The notes: generated from the sequence alone by a model not told the origin. 64,000 nucleotides of DNA from Bog-756 sp963745955 (GCA_963745955.1 CAVUZI010000006.1:310001-374000), one strand, 5' to 3'. Shown: positions 9,223 to 18,310, numbered from the stretch's first letter. Translations and numbers: made by a program.

Positions 9223-9840
9223 TCACCGGGGCCGGAGCCCGTCGCAGACGATGTCCACCATGCGCAGGAGCGACGCCTCGTCGAGCTCGGACCGGTCCCC
9301 CGCGTGGCACACCCCCACCACCAGACCCATGACCTCCTCGGTGGTGACACCGCTCCGGACCCCACCCGCTGCCTGTGCACGCTCGAGCATCTGTCCGACG
9401 CCGGACGCCAACTCGTCGGCCATCGCCGCACAGCGCGACTTGATGTCGATGCCGGCGGCACCCAGGGCGTCGATCAGGTCGTGCTTGTTGGATACCTTGC
9501 CGGCGAACTCGCGCAGGTAGGAGAAGAACGCCTCGCCGGCATCTCCGGGCCCGGGCGGAGCGGTCGCCGTCCGTGCCAATTCCTCCAGCCTGGTCAAGAC
9601 GATGGCCTCGAACAGCGCCTCCTTGTTGGGGAAGTGGCGGTACAGGGTCCCGACCCCCACCCCCGCCCGTTCGGCCACCGCGTCGATCGGTGCAGCCACC
9701 CCACGGACGGCGAACACCTCCTCGGCGGCCTCGAGGATTCGCTGCCGGTTCTTCACCGCATCGGCCCGCATGGGTCGGCCTGTCGCCGCCGGAGGATCCG
9801 CCCCGCCGGCCGCCCCCTCGAGCACATCCACGTCTTCCAC
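9223..9840 (-). CDS. TetR family repressor, likely controls adjacent efflux gene
   Basis: A TetR helix-turn-helix is clear: NRQRILEAAEEVFAVRGVAA, PIDAVAERAGVGVGTLYRHF and PNKEALFEAIV. The C-terminal domain ends with LVVGVCHAG and LLRMVDIVCDGL. The GTG at 9840 is preferred because AAAGGGGGA lies six bases upstream; a GTG at 9867 and an ATG at 9771 are alternatives. The gene is divergent from a DHA2 efflux transporter, and the shared spacer holds two matching palindromes (9906-9921 and 9935-9950). This is the classic layout of a drug-sensing repressor acting on its own and the pump's promoter. Confidence 0.85.
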   Translation of the reverse strand: MEDVDVLEGAAGGADPPAATGRPMRADAVKNRQRILEAAEEVFAVRGVAAPIDAVAERAGVGVGTLYRHFPNKEALFEAIVLTRLEELARTATAPPGPGDAGEAFFSYLREFAGKVSNKHDLIDALGAAGIDIKSRCAAMADELASGVGQMLERAQAAGGVRSGVTTEEVMGLVVGVCHAGDRSELDEASLLRMVDIVCDGLRPR

Positions 9841-9905
9841 CGCAAATCCCCCTTTGCCGCCGGTCACCCGGGTCGACGAGCCGTCGTCCCGGCACGCTTG
9901 ACAAC

Positions 9906-9921
9906 CGGAACCATAGTTCCG
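9906..9921. promoter_or_regulatory. TetR operator 1 (CGGAA-N6-TTCCG)
   Basis: CGGAACCATAGTTCCG has perfect 6-bp arms, CGGAAC and GTTCCG. It lies between the divergent TetR and MFS genes and is followed by GTATAG, a possible -10-like element. It has the same half-sites and spacing as the second site, which begins 29 bp further on. Confidence 0.65.
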
Positions 9922-9934
9922 TATAGTAGCTAAC

Positions 9935-9950
9935 CGGAATATCCGTTCCG
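9935..9950. promoter_or_regulatory. TetR operator 2 (CGGAA-N6-TTCCG)
   Basis: CGGAATATCCGTTCCG repeats the CGGAA-N6-TTCCG design of operator 1. It is followed by ACTATAC, matching the TATAG that follows operator 1. Two equal sites in the shared spacer favour cooperative repression of both divergent genes. Confidence 0.65.
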
Positions 9951-10043
9951 ACTATACCCACTCCAGCCGTCGGTGGCCAGGTCTTTCGGGCTGGCACCGG
10001 GCCACGGAGAGGTCCGACGAGCACTCGCATGCGGAGGCCACCG

Positions 10044-11549
10044 ATGACCGTCCAGGAGATCACACCCGTCGAGGATCCGGAGCTGGTCCAACCCGACCCC
10101 CGCCGGTACTGGGCCCTGGCCGTCATCGCCGTGGCCCAGCTCATGATCGTGCTCGACGCCTCCGTGGTCATCGTGGCCCTGCCGTCGGCCCAGCGGGCGC
10201 TGCACATCTCGGTGGCCGACCGGCAGTGGGTCATGAGCGCCTACACCCTGGCCTTCGGCAGCCTCCTCCTCCTCGGCGGCAGGATCGCCGACTACCTGGG
10301 CCGCCGCAGGATGTTCTTCGTGGGACTGCTCGGATTCGCCGCTTCCTCCGCCCTCGGCGGACTGGCCCAGAACCCGGCCATGCTGTTCGGCGCCCGCGCC
10401 CTTCAGGGCGCCTTCGCCGCCGTCATGGCCCCCGCCGCCCTGTCCCTGCTCACCGTCACGTTCACCGAACCCCACGAACGGGCACGGGCATTCGGCGTCT
10501 ACGGCGGGATCGCCGGCGGTGGTGCCGCCATCGGTCTCGTCCTGGGTGGAACTCTCACCCAATTCGCGTCATGGAGATGGACTCTGCTCATCAACGTCCC
10601 GATCGCCTTGATCGCCGCCGTTGCCGTCCTCCGCGTCATCAAGGAGAGCAAGGGCATCTCGCGGTCCGGCTACGACCTGCCCGGAGCCGCCGCTGTCACC
10701 GCGGGACTGTTCCTTCTCGTCTACGGGTTCACCGTCGCGGCCACGGACGGCTGGGGGGCACCGCTCACCGTGGCCATGCTGGTCGGCGCGGCGGCCATGC
10801 TGATCACCTTCGTGATCATCGAGCTGCGCACCCCGCATCCGCTTCTCCCCATGCGGGTGGTCCTCGACCGCAACCGTGGTGGGGCATACCTGGCCGCCCT
10901 GCTGGTGGGCAGCGCCATGCTCGGCACCTTCTTGTTCCTGACCTATTTCTTCCAGGGGACCCTCCACTACTCGGCGCTCAAGACGGGGTTCGCATTCCTG
11001 CCCTTCTCCGCAGGGATCATCCTCGGCGCGGCTCTGGCCAGCCGGTTGCTTCCGAGGTTCGGCCCCCGTTCGCTGATGGTCGGCGGCCTGCTCTTGGGCG
11101 CCTTCGGGCTCCTCTGGTTCACCCGTCTCGGTGTCGGAAGCACCTTCGGTCCGCACGTCCTCCTACCCGAGGTCATCGTCAGCTTCGGGATGGGCGTCGC
11201 CTTCGTCCCCATGAGCAGCACCGCCCTGGTCGGAGTGGATCCGAAGGACGCCGGGGTGGCGAGCGCCCTGGTCAACACCACCCAACAAGTGGGCAGCTCG
11301 CTCGGAACCGCCCTCCTCAACACCATCGCCGCGTCGGCCGCCGCGGCCTACCTGGTCAGCCATGCACACACCAGCGACGCGGCGAAGGCGGCGGTGGTCC
11401 ACGGCTACACCACGGCCTTCTCGGTCAGCGCCGTCCTCTTGTTCCTCGCCGCCGCGGCCGCCGCCGGGCTCATCCGGGCCTCGCGCCACGATGTAGGCGA
11501 AGGCCACGACACCGGGACGGAGCCGGCGGTCGTCGGCTCGGGCGTCTGA
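10044..11549 (+). CDS. DHA2 family MFS efflux transporter (EmrB/QacA type)
   Basis: The roughly 500-residue protein has about 14 predicted membrane helices. It carries the DHA2 motif LDASVVIVALPSAQRALHIS in helix 1, motif A as GGRIADYLGRRRMFF and motif C-like GGIAGGGAAIGLVLGGTLT. Such proteins export drugs, dyes or antibiotics using the proton gradient. The ATG at 10044 is preferred over the one at 10029 because GGAGG at 10033-10037 sits six bases before it. It is probably repressed by the divergent TetR gene through the paired operators. A strong hairpin follows the stop at 11571-11590. Confidence 0.88.
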   Translation: MTVQEITPVEDPELVQPDPRRYWALAVIAVAQLMIVLDASVVIVALPSAQRALHISVADRQWVMSAYTLAFGSLLLLGGRIADYLGRRRMFFVGLLGFAASSALGGLAQNPAMLFGARALQGAFAAVMAPAALSLLTVTFTEPHERARAFGVYGGIAGGGAAIGLVLGGTLTQFASWRWTLLINVPIALIAAVAVLRVIKESKGISRSGYDLPGAAAVTAGLFLLVYGFTVAATDGWGAPLTVAMLVGAAAMLITFVIIELRTPHPLLPMRVVLDRNRGGAYLAALLVGSAMLGTFLFLTYFFQGTLHYSALKTGFAFLPFSAGIILGAALASRLLPRFGPRSLMVGGLLLGAFGLLWFTRLGVGSTFGPHVLLPEVIVSFGMGVAFVPMSSTALVGVDPKDAGVASALVNTTQQVGSSLGTALLNTIAASAAAAYLVSHAHTSDAAKAAVVHGYTTAFSVSAVLLFLAAAAAAGLIRASRHDVGEGHDTGTEPAVVGSGV

Positions 11550-11570
11550 GCTTCGCCGCCGCCTCGGCAT

Positions 11571-11590
11571 CCCGCGCCCCCCGGCGCGGG
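11571..11590. terminator. bidirectional hairpin terminator
   Basis: CCCGCGCC at 11571-11578 pairs perfectly with GGCGCGGG at 11583-11590 around a CCCC loop. It sits between the convergent MFS and ppk2 stops, where a shared terminator is expected. No U-tract follows, as is common in high-GC actinobacteria. Confidence 0.7.
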
Positions 11591-11595
11591 GGCCG

Positions 11596-12498
11596 TCACT
11601 CGGCCAGCAGTTGGTTCCGGGCCTGCTCGAGCGCCTTCAATCCATCGGGGCCGAGCTCGGGCACGTGCAGGTCCAGATCATCGATCGTGTGGACGAGGAT
11701 GCCCCCCACCAGCGCCCGGAGTGCGTACTTGTGGTCGGCGGGGACGACGTACCAGGGGGCCCACGGGGTCGACGTGGCAGTGAGCGCCTCCTCGTATGCG
11801 GCCCGGTACTGGTCCCAGTAGGCCCGTTCGGCCAGGTCCGCAGTGGAGAACTTCCAGAATTTGGCCGGGTCGTCCAACCGCTCCAGCAAGCGCTTCTTCT
11901 GCTGGTCGCGGGAGAGGTGCAGGTAGATCTTCACGATTCGGGTCCCGTTGCGGTGCAGGTGGTGCTCGAAGGCGTTGATGTCATCGAACCGGTCCGTCCA
12001 GACCTGCCCCGACGAACGGGATCCGGATGGGGTGGCTCGCGGGTCCATGAGCTCGGGATGGACCCGGACCACCAGCACCTCCTCGAAATAGGAGCGATTG
12101 AATATCCCGATCCGTCCGCGTTCGGGCAGCGCTTTGTTGTAGCGCCACAGGAAGTCGTGGGCGAGCTCCTCACCGGAAGGCTCCTTGAAGGACACGACCT
12201 GGCAGCCTTGCGGGTTCACCCCTGACATCACATGCTTGATGGTCCCGTCCTTGCCGGAGGCATCCATACCCTGGATGAGCAGGAGCACGGCATAGGCGTC
12301 GCTGGCCCATAGCAGCTCCTGGGAGGCCTTCAGATCGTCGACGAAGGAACGGAGCTCCTCTTCGGCCACCTCCTTGGCGTGCGTCGCCCCGGAGCGCAGC
12401 CAGTTCGTGGTGGTCGAGTCGGTGGCCCGGTGCGCCAGGTGGGCCGGCTCCCCCGGACGGACCTTGAGTTCTTCGATGACGGCCTTGTCGAGCTTCAC
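11596..12498 (-). CDS. ppk2: polyphosphate kinase 2 family protein
   Basis: The 300-residue protein shows the PPK2 P-loop GMDASGKDGTIKHVMSGVNP, the lid/Walker B region GRIGIFNRSYFEEVLVVRVHPE and the C-terminal WKFSTADLAERAYWDQY and WYVVPADHKYALR motifs. Length and motifs fit single-domain PPK2 enzymes, which phosphorylate AMP, ADP or GDP with polyphosphate. The nucleotide preference cannot be fixed from this reading. The start is ATG at 12498 with GGGAGG upstream. It stands alone, divergent from the thpR-like gene. Confidence 0.9.
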   Translation of the reverse strand: MKLDKAVIEELKVRPGEPAHLAHRATDSTTTNWLRSGATHAKEVAEEELRSFVDDLKASQELLWASDAYAVLLLIQGMDASGKDGTIKHVMSGVNPQGCQVVSFKEPSGEELAHDFLWRYNKALPERGRIGIFNRSYFEEVLVVRVHPELMDPRATPSGSRSSGQVWTDRFDDINAFEHHLHRNGTRIVKIYLHLSRDQQKKRLLERLDDPAKFWKFSTADLAERAYWDQYRAAYEEALTATSTPWAPWYVVPADHKYALRALVGGILVHTIDDLDLHVPELGPDGLKALEQARNQLLAE

Positions 12499-12640
12499 GT
12501 TCCAGCCTCCCGTCGGACATCACCGGCCGACCTTCCGCCCTGCGCGGTGCCCAAGCGTAGGCGGCCCCCTCGACCCGGCCGGGCGGGCCCGTTGGTCGAG
12601 GTCGAGGTGTCGGTCCCCCGGGGGCGGGCAGACTTCTCCC

Positions 12641-13168
12641 GTGCGCCTCTTCGTCGCCGTCGGCTTGCCGGCACCCATCGTCGAGCTCCTGGAGTCGCTG
12701 CCCCGACCCGAAGCCCGGCAGGTGCGGTGGACGACACCGGCACAGTGGCACATCACCTTGCGCTTCCTGGGAAAGGTGGACGAGGTGAGCGAGGTGACCG
12801 ATGCGGTGAGCGGACTCGCCGGGAGGTTCGGCGCCGGTGAGATCGAAGCCCGATTGGGACCGGAATCGAGATGGTTCCCCGGCCGACGCGTCCTCCAGGT
12901 GCCTGTCACCGGTCTCGACGCGTTGGCCGGACTGGTCCGTGACCTCACCGCGAGGTGGCGTGTCGACGACGAACCGGGCTTCTCCGGCCATGTCACACTG
13001 GCCCGGGTCCGAGGCCGTGGTGGTGGCCCGGCCCACCTCGCCGGCGTACCTTTCGACGGTCGGTTCGCCGTCGACCGGGTGAGCGTCATCGCATCCACGC
13101 TCGGGGCCGGCAACGCCTCCTACGAGGCACTGGCCGATGTCCCGATCGTCCGGGCCCGCCCCGCGTGA
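12641..13168 (+). CDS. thpR: RNA 2',3'-cyclic phosphodiesterase (2H family)
   Basis: The GTG at 12641 gives a protein of about 175 residues beginning RLFVAVGLPAPIVELLESL, the usual start of ThpR/LigT proteins. The two catalytic HxTx motifs are intact: HITL at residues 37-40 and HVTL at about 117-120. The family opens 2',3'-cyclic phosphates on RNA ends and was first noticed as a 2'-5' RNA ligase. The gene is convergent with the AidB-like gene, whose stop is 12 bp away, and divergent from ppk2. Confidence 0.9.
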   Translation: MRLFVAVGLPAPIVELLESLPRPEARQVRWTTPAQWHITLRFLGKVDEVSEVTDAVSGLAGRFGAGEIEARLGPESRWFPGRRVLQVPVTGLDALAGLVRDLTARWRVDDEPGFSGHVTLARVRGRGGGPAHLAGVPFDGRFAVDRVSVIASTLGAGNASYEALADVPIVRARPA

Positions 13169-13180
13169 CTACGGGGCGCG

Positions 13181-14824
13181 TCACACCGGGGTGTGCCGCT
13201 CCAGGATGGTCGCGGCGTCGGTTCCGATCGGAAGGGTCCCGAAGGTGCCGGTCCCGGCGCCCGCCAAGCGCGAGGCGCAGAATGCCTCGGCCACCGCTAC
13301 AGGCGCGAACCGGACGAGGAGGGAGGCCTGGAAGACCAGGGCCATTCGTTCAACGACGGAGCGGGCCCGGGACTCGAGTGCCTCGAGGTCGGTCAAATCG
13401 ACATGGAGATCGTCGACGGCCCGGGTCAGTCGGGAGTCGCCGCCCTCGGCCCGACCGACCTCGGACCAGTAGGCCTCGAGGGTGTCAGGCTCGCGAGCCA
13501 ACGCCCGGAGCACATCGAGGCAGATCACATTGCCCGAGCCCTCCCATACGCCGTTGACCGGGCTCTGGCGGTACAGCCGGGGCATGCCTGACTCCTCGAC
13601 GAACCCGTTCCCGCCAAGGCACTCGAGGGCTTCGGCGGCGTGCTGCGGGGCCCGCTTGCAGGTCCAGTACTTCACGATGGGAGTCAGCAGGCGTTGGAGC
13701 AGGAGCTCGTGCGCGTCGGTGCCGCCGGCATCGAAGGCCCGGGCCAATCTGAGGGCCGAAACGGTGGCCGCCTCGGACTCGATGGCCAGGTCGGCGAGGA
13801 CGTTGGCCATCAGGGGCTGTTCGGACAGGAGGCGCCCGAACGCGACCCGGTGGGCGGCGTGCCACGTGGCCTGGGCCACCCCCTGGCGCATGATCGACGT
13901 GGAGCCGAGGATGCAGTCGAGCCTCGTGTGGTTGACCATCTCGATGATGGTGCGCACCCCTCGGCCCTCGTCGCCGATCAACTGTCCCGAGACCTCGGCC
14001 AGTTCGATCTCGCTGGATGCGTTCGACCGGTCACCCAGCTTGTCCTTCAGCCGCTGGATCCGAATGGGGTTCCGTGTGCCGTCGGGCCTCCAGCGGGGGA
14101 CGAGAAAACAACTGATCCCACCCGGGGCCTGGGCCAGCATCAAGAAGGCATCGGACATCGGCGCGGAACAGAACCACTTGTGCCCGGTCAACAGATAGGT
14201 CCCGTCGCCGTCACCGGCGGGATCGGCGCGGGTCGTGTTGGCCCTCACATCCGACCCACCTTGCTTTTCGGTGAGAGCCATGCCACAGGTGACGCCGGCC
14301 TTCTCGGTCACCGGCAGGTTGGCCGGGTCGTAGGTGGCAGAACAGATCATCGGCTCCCACCTCCGTGCCACCTCGGGCTGGTGGCGGAGCGCGGGCACCA
14401 CCGCATAGGTCATCGAGACCGGGCAGATGTGGCCGGCGTCGACCTGGTACCAGACGATGACCTTGGCCGCCCGGGCCACGTGGGCACCGTCCCGTGGGTC
14501 GGCCCAGGGCCCGGCGTGCAGGCCGTGGGCCACCGACGTGCTCATCAGCTCGTGGTAGGCGGGGTGGTAGTCGACGACGTCGATCCGGTTCCCGTACCTG
14601 TCATGGGTGCGGAGTACCGGTCGGTTCTCATTGGCCAACCGTCCGAGCTCCTGTGCCCCGGCGGTGCCGGCCAGGGCCCCGAGCATCGTCAGATCGGGCC
14701 GGGCCCACCCGGCACCTTCCCGATCGACCGCCTCACGCAGGGCCGGGTCGGCACCGAAGACGTCATAGCCCTCGAGCGGGGGAACCTGGTTGAGGACTTC
14801 GTGGGTATCGAGCTGGCAAACCAT
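13181..14824 (-). CDS. AidB-like acyl-CoA dehydrogenase family flavoprotein
   Basis: The 547-residue protein is an acyl-CoA dehydrogenase-fold enzyme of the AidB subgroup. Marks include GMALTEKQGGSDVRANTT, LTGHKWFCSAPMSDAFLML, RLKDKLGDRSNASSEIE and ECLGGNGFVEESGMPRLYR. AidB of E. coli belongs to the adaptive response to alkylating agents and binds DNA; a detoxifying enzyme activity has been proposed. No ada or alkB gene is nearby. The length matches AidB (about 540) rather than ordinary acyl-CoA dehydrogenases (about 380). Confidence 0.88.
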   Translation of the reverse strand: MVCQLDTHEVLNQVPPLEGYDVFGADPALREAVDREGAGWARPDLTMLGALAGTAGAQELGRLANENRPVLRTHDRYGNRIDVVDYHPAYHELMSTSVAHGLHAGPWADPRDGAHVARAAKVIVWYQVDAGHICPVSMTYAVVPALRHQPEVARRWEPMICSATYDPANLPVTEKAGVTCGMALTEKQGGSDVRANTTRADPAGDGDGTYLLTGHKWFCSAPMSDAFLMLAQAPGGISCFLVPRWRPDGTRNPIRIQRLKDKLGDRSNASSEIELAEVSGQLIGDEGRGVRTIIEMVNHTRLDCILGSTSIMRQGVAQATWHAAHRVAFGRLLSEQPLMANVLADLAIESEAATVSALRLARAFDAGGTDAHELLLQRLLTPIVKYWTCKRAPQHAAEALECLGGNGFVEESGMPRLYRQSPVNGVWEGSGNVICLDVLRALAREPDTLEAYWSEVGRAEGGDSRLTRAVDDLHVDLTDLEALESRARSVVERMALVFQASLLVRFAPVAVAEAFCASRLAGAGTGTFGTLPIGTDAATILERHTPV

Positions 14825-14960
14825 GGCGCCCTCCGTCGGTCGATGGCACAGCCCGCCCTCGACCCCGGGCCGTCACCTCTCCATCATGGCCCACTCCCCG
14901 GCCGGGCCGGGGTGGTCCGCGCCGCCCGCGCCCAACGGCGGGTCGGATCCGCGGTCCCGT

Positions 14961-17279
14961 TCAGCTCCGTGCCCACGTCGTCGAATGGAGTGACCGCTCG
15001 GAGGCCGGCTCGGACAGCAGCGCCTCGATCTCGGTGGAGGTGACGGGCCGAGAGAGGATGAAGCCCTGACCGCGGTCGCACAGCTCGTCCCGGAGCGCCT
15101 CGAGCTGCGCGTGGTCCTCGATGCCCTCGGCCAGCGTGACCAACCCCAGGGTCCGACCCAGTTCGACCAGCGTGTGGATGAGGGCCGCCGAGTCCGGGGT
15201 CCCATCCATCTCGGCGATGAACGACTTGTCGATCTTGAGCACATCGACAGGAAACTGCCTCAGGTAGGCCAACGACGAGTAACCGGTGCCGAAATCATCG
15301 ATGGCGATGAGCACGCCGATGTCCTTCAGCCGCTTCAGCCGGGAGACCGTGGCGTTGGCATCCCGCATCAGCGTCGACTCGGTGACCTCGATGACCAGCG
15401 ACTGCGGATCGAGTTTGCTCGACGCCAACGCCCCGAGCACGTGGCCGATGAGCTGCTCGGTCTCCAATTGGCGCATGGACACGTTGACCGACATGGTCGT
15501 GCGGAAGCCCTGCGCCTGCCACGATGCCGCCTGTGCGCAGGCGGTGTTCAGGACCCACTTGCCGACCTCGACGATCATCCCGGTGTCCTCGAGGACGGGA
15601 ATGAAATCGATGGGGTTGATGACGCCGCGGGTGGGGTGCTGCCAGCGGATCAGTGCCTCGACACCTCGGATGGAGGCGGTATCGAGATCGAAGATCGGCT
15701 GGTAGAGCAGGAAGAACTGATCGCCGGCGAGGGCTGAATCGAGATCCGACTTCAGCTCGAGCCGATCGACAGCGGCCGATTGCATCGCCGGTTCGAAGAG
15801 CACCCATCCGTCCCTCCCGGCGGCCTTCGCCCGATAGAGCGCGATGTCCGCATCGCGTAGGAGCTCCTGTGCAGACGATCGGTCGCCGGTGGCGATCCCG
15901 ATACTGGCCGTGATGGAGATGGGCAGGCCCTCGAAGCCATGTACCAGCAGCGGCTCGCGCAGAACCTCACGGATCCGTTCGGCGACCATCTCCGGGCCGG
16001 CGGCCATCGAGCTGGCGTCAGCGAGGATCACGAACTCGTCCCCTCCCAGCCGGCCCACCGTGTCACTGGCTCGCAGGAGACCCGCGAATCTGTCGGCCAC
16101 CATCTGCAACAGCCTGTCGCCGGCTTCGTGGCCCAGTGAGTCGTTGGCGTCCTTGAAGTTGTCCAGGTCGATGAAGTATGCGGCCACCGGATCGAAGGTC
16201 CGCCGAGCGCGGGCCAGCATCTGCTCCGCCCGGTCGAGGATCAGCTGCCGGTTGGCCAGACCGGTGAGCGGATCGTGCAGGGCCCGGTGGGCCAGCAGCG
16301 CCTCGAACTCCTTGCGTTCGGTGATGTCCCGGATGTTGGCCACGTAGCCACCCACCGACGGGCGATCGCACTGATCCGAGACGACCGCCTCAACGTCGCG
16401 CCATGAGCCGTCGACCCGCTCCATCCGGAATTGGATGGGTGCCGTCTCGGCGGACGTCTGCAACTGGGACCCCATCCGGTCCCGGATCCGTTCACGTTCG
16501 TCGGGGTGGACGTAGTCGGTGGCCCGCCGGCCGATGAGGTCGGCCGGTTCAAATCCGAGGAGCTGCCTGATGGCCGGGCTCACGTAGGTGCACACGGCGC
16601 CGGCTCCCATCACGAGCGTCACATCGGAGGAGCTCTGGATGAGTGAGCGGAAACGGTCCTCGCTCAACCGGGTCGATGCCTCGGCATTCTCCTTTTGCTC
16701 CATGGTCGCACCGGCCATGCGGATGATGAAGAGCAGCACGAAGGCCCCCATGACCGCCAGCGCATTGGCCTGGTGGATCGAGAGCATCGAGGGCGCCCAG
16801 CCTTCGGTGATGGCCACCTGACCGGCCACGATCCCCACCAGGCTCCAGAGGGCGGTGATCCTCCACACACCCGATCCGCCGTGGGCGACGTTCTCGAGGG
16901 CCAGGAAGGCAAAGGCACCGGTGAGAACCGGGCCCCATCCGGACAGGTAGATGACCGCGGTCACAGACGCCACGTGCACGACGACCCGGACATGGAGCCG
17001 GAACTGCGAAGGGTGGGCGCGGTAGAGCTGGTCGGCGGCGAGGCTGGCGATGGGGATGGCGATGAACACCCCGAGCCACAGCCAGGCCGACTCGTGGACC
17101 ACCAGGTCGAACCTCATCATGAGGAGGATGACGAAGAACGCGGCCGGACCCATCAGATAGGCCACGTGGGTGGGATTGACCCGCCATCGGGACGCTGCCT
17201 CCTCGGCCTCCGGGTTGGGCACGCCCTGCGACCATGGCTCCGTACCTACCCACAAGGGCGATTGCAGCTCGTCCGACAT
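14961..17279 (-). CDS. membrane PAS-GGDEF-EAL cyclic-di-GMP enzyme
   Basis: The ATG at 17279 gives 772 residues; a longer frame upstream runs through the 26-bp repeats and is not credible. About six membrane helices cover residues 35-215. A PAS domain (about 225-340) ends with NIRDITERKEFE. The GGDEF domain has an intact RLGGDEFVIL near residue 412 and an upstream RASD I-site, five residues before GGDEF. The EAL domain starts at EALIRW near 541 and keeps DDFGTGYSSLAYLRQFPVD. Both synthesis and hydrolysis of cyclic-di-GMP are possible, with product feedback through the I-site. A second, soluble PAS-GGDEF protein lies at 46755-48476. Confidence 0.9.
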   Translation of the reverse strand: MSDELQSPLWVGTEPWSQGVPNPEAEEAASRWRVNPTHVAYLMGPAAFFVILLMMRFDLVVHESAWLWLGVFIAIPIASLAADQLYRAHPSQFRLHVRVVVHVASVTAVIYLSGWGPVLTGAFAFLALENVAHGGSGVWRITALWSLVGIVAGQVAITEGWAPSMLSIHQANALAVMGAFVLLFIIRMAGATMEQKENAEASTRLSEDRFRSLIQSSSDVTLVMGAGAVCTYVSPAIRQLLGFEPADLIGRRATDYVHPDERERIRDRMGSQLQTSAETAPIQFRMERVDGSWRDVEAVVSDQCDRPSVGGYVANIRDITERKEFEALLAHRALHDPLTGLANRQLILDRAEQMLARARRTFDPVAAYFIDLDNFKDANDSLGHEAGDRLLQMVADRFAGLLRASDTVGRLGGDEFVILADASSMAAGPEMVAERIREVLREPLLVHGFEGLPISITASIGIATGDRSSAQELLRDADIALYRAKAAGRDGWVLFEPAMQSAAVDRLELKSDLDSALAGDQFFLLYQPIFDLDTASIRGVEALIRWQHPTRGVINPIDFIPVLEDTGMIVEVGKWVLNTACAQAASWQAQGFRTTMSVNVSMRQLETEQLIGHVLGALASSKLDPQSLVIEVTESTLMRDANATVSRLKRLKDIGVLIAIDDFGTGYSSLAYLRQFPVDVLKIDKSFIAEMDGTPDSAALIHTLVELGRTLGLVTLAEGIEDHAQLEALRDELCDRGQGFILSRPVTSTEIEALLSEPASERSLHSTTWARS

Positions 17280-17470
17280 TGAAATTCCCCGTCTTTCATG
17301 CAGGCGCTCTCTCTCTTTCGACCAGTTCGACCCCCGACTTGAACGGATCGGATCCAGGCCGATCCGGGGGCAGGCCGGAGGTCCGGCTGCAGCCAGGGGC
17401 ACGTACACCGGCCCGCGGCAGGCCATGTGGCTGTTCTGGTCGAAGGGAAGGGCCGCTCTGCTCGAAGAGC

Positions 17471-17490
17471 CCTGCCCTTCGAAGGGCAGG
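17471..17490. repeat. perfect 20-bp palindrome
   Basis: CCTGCCCTTCGAAGGGCAGG equals its own reverse complement. It stands just before the 26-bp repeat array and shares the CGAAGGGCAGG half with each unit, so the array probably arose from this element or from the same family. Confidence 0.8.
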
Positions 17491-17494
17491 CGTG

Positions 17495-17582
17495 CGAAGG
17501 GCTGGTGTGCCCTACCTATTCGAAGGGCAGGCATGCCCTACCTATTCGAAGGGCAGGCATGCCCTACCTATTCGAAGGGCAG
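17495..17582. repeat. 26-bp palindrome-bearing tandem repeat
   Basis: The unit begins CGAAGGGCAGGCATGCCC and ends TACCTATT. Copies run 17495-17520 (diverged), 17521-17546 and 17547-17572, with a partial copy CGAAGGGCAG at 17573-17582. Each unit can fold through GGGCA and TGCCC. The last copies overlap the 3' end of the pyridoxamine-oxidase-like gene and supply its stop codon. REP-like extragenic elements look like this; no associated transposase is seen. Confidence 0.8.
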
Positions 17583-18125
17583 ACCCTCGAGATCGTCGAT
17601 GCTGGTCACGTTGTGCTCCGCCCAGTAGTTCCTGATCCCTTCTGGACCCTTTCGGGAGGACCACTGGTCCATCGTCGGTCGGTGGCCTTCCAACGACATC
17701 AAGGGAACGCCGTATCCGCACGAGTCAGCGATACGGCCCACGTCGACGACGATGATGGACCGCACACCCACTCCCGCCGCCCCCGGGAACCACCGGGCCA
17801 TCTCGGCGAACCCGGCACTGCCGGCGGGGACCGTCCGTCCCTTTCCATGGAGGCGCACGATGCGGGGCGGGCCGCTGAAGGCACAGAACATGACGACGAT
17901 CCGACCGTTCTCCCGCAGGTGGGCAATGGTCTCGACCCCGCTGCCGGTCTGGTCGAGATAGGCGACGGTCCGTCCGTCCGGTACGGCGAACTCGTTGCGA
18001 TTTCCCTTCGGCGAGCAGTTCACGAGGCCCCCTCCGTCGAGAGGGGCGGTGGACACGAAGAAGACCGGCTGGGCAACAAGCCACTCGGCCAGCCGCTCGT
18101 CGATGACCTGGTAGGTCCTCCCCAT
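17568..18125 (-). CDS. pyridoxamine 5'-phosphate oxidase family protein
   Basis: The ATG at 18125 gives 185 residues. The split-barrel FMN-binding pattern is visible: FFVSTAPLDGGGLVNCSPKG, RTVAYLDQTGSGVETIAHL and GRIVVMFCAFSGPPRIVRLHG. These proteins bind FMN or F420 and reduce small molecules; this subgroup has no assigned substrate. The last residues GLPFE and the stop are encoded within the 26-bp repeat array, so the C-terminus was probably reset by repeat insertion or expansion. The conserved domain ends well before that point, so function may be intact. Confidence 0.82.
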   Translation of the reverse strand: MGRTYQVIDERLAEWLVAQPVFFVSTAPLDGGGLVNCSPKGNRNEFAVPDGRTVAYLDQTGSGVETIAHLRENGRIVVMFCAFSGPPRIVRLHGKGRTVPAGSAGFAEMARWFPGAAGVGVRSIIVVDVGRIADSCGYGVPLMSLEGHRPTMDQWSSRKGPEGIRNYWAEHNVTSIDDLEGLPFE

Positions 18126-18310
18126 CACCCAATTATCGCACCGGACGGGTCGGAGGCTGTCAACGTCTCGATCGGTCCGAGAGCTCAGGAGCTGTTGGCG
18201 ACCCCAACGTTCCAGTTCGGCCAGAGCCGGCCGGTTTGTTCCGTAAGCTGTCAGTAGCTTTCGTCTGCGGTCGTCGGAGAACTGCCGGCCCATGGAGAGG
18301 AGGACCCCCA

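Noticed and set aside
12170..13036. Minus-strand 288-codon frame across the thpR-like gene
   Set aside because: It is antisense to thpR and the start of ppk2, has Arg/Gly-rich nonsense composition, and conflicts with both well-supported genes.
16535..16560. tRNA T-loop-like GGTTCAAATCC
   Set aside because: It lies in the coding sequence of the GGDEF-EAL gene and no acceptor stem or anticodon arm can be drawn.
17495..17582. CRISPR-like array
   Set aside because: Units are directly tandem with no variable spacers and no cas genes are near.
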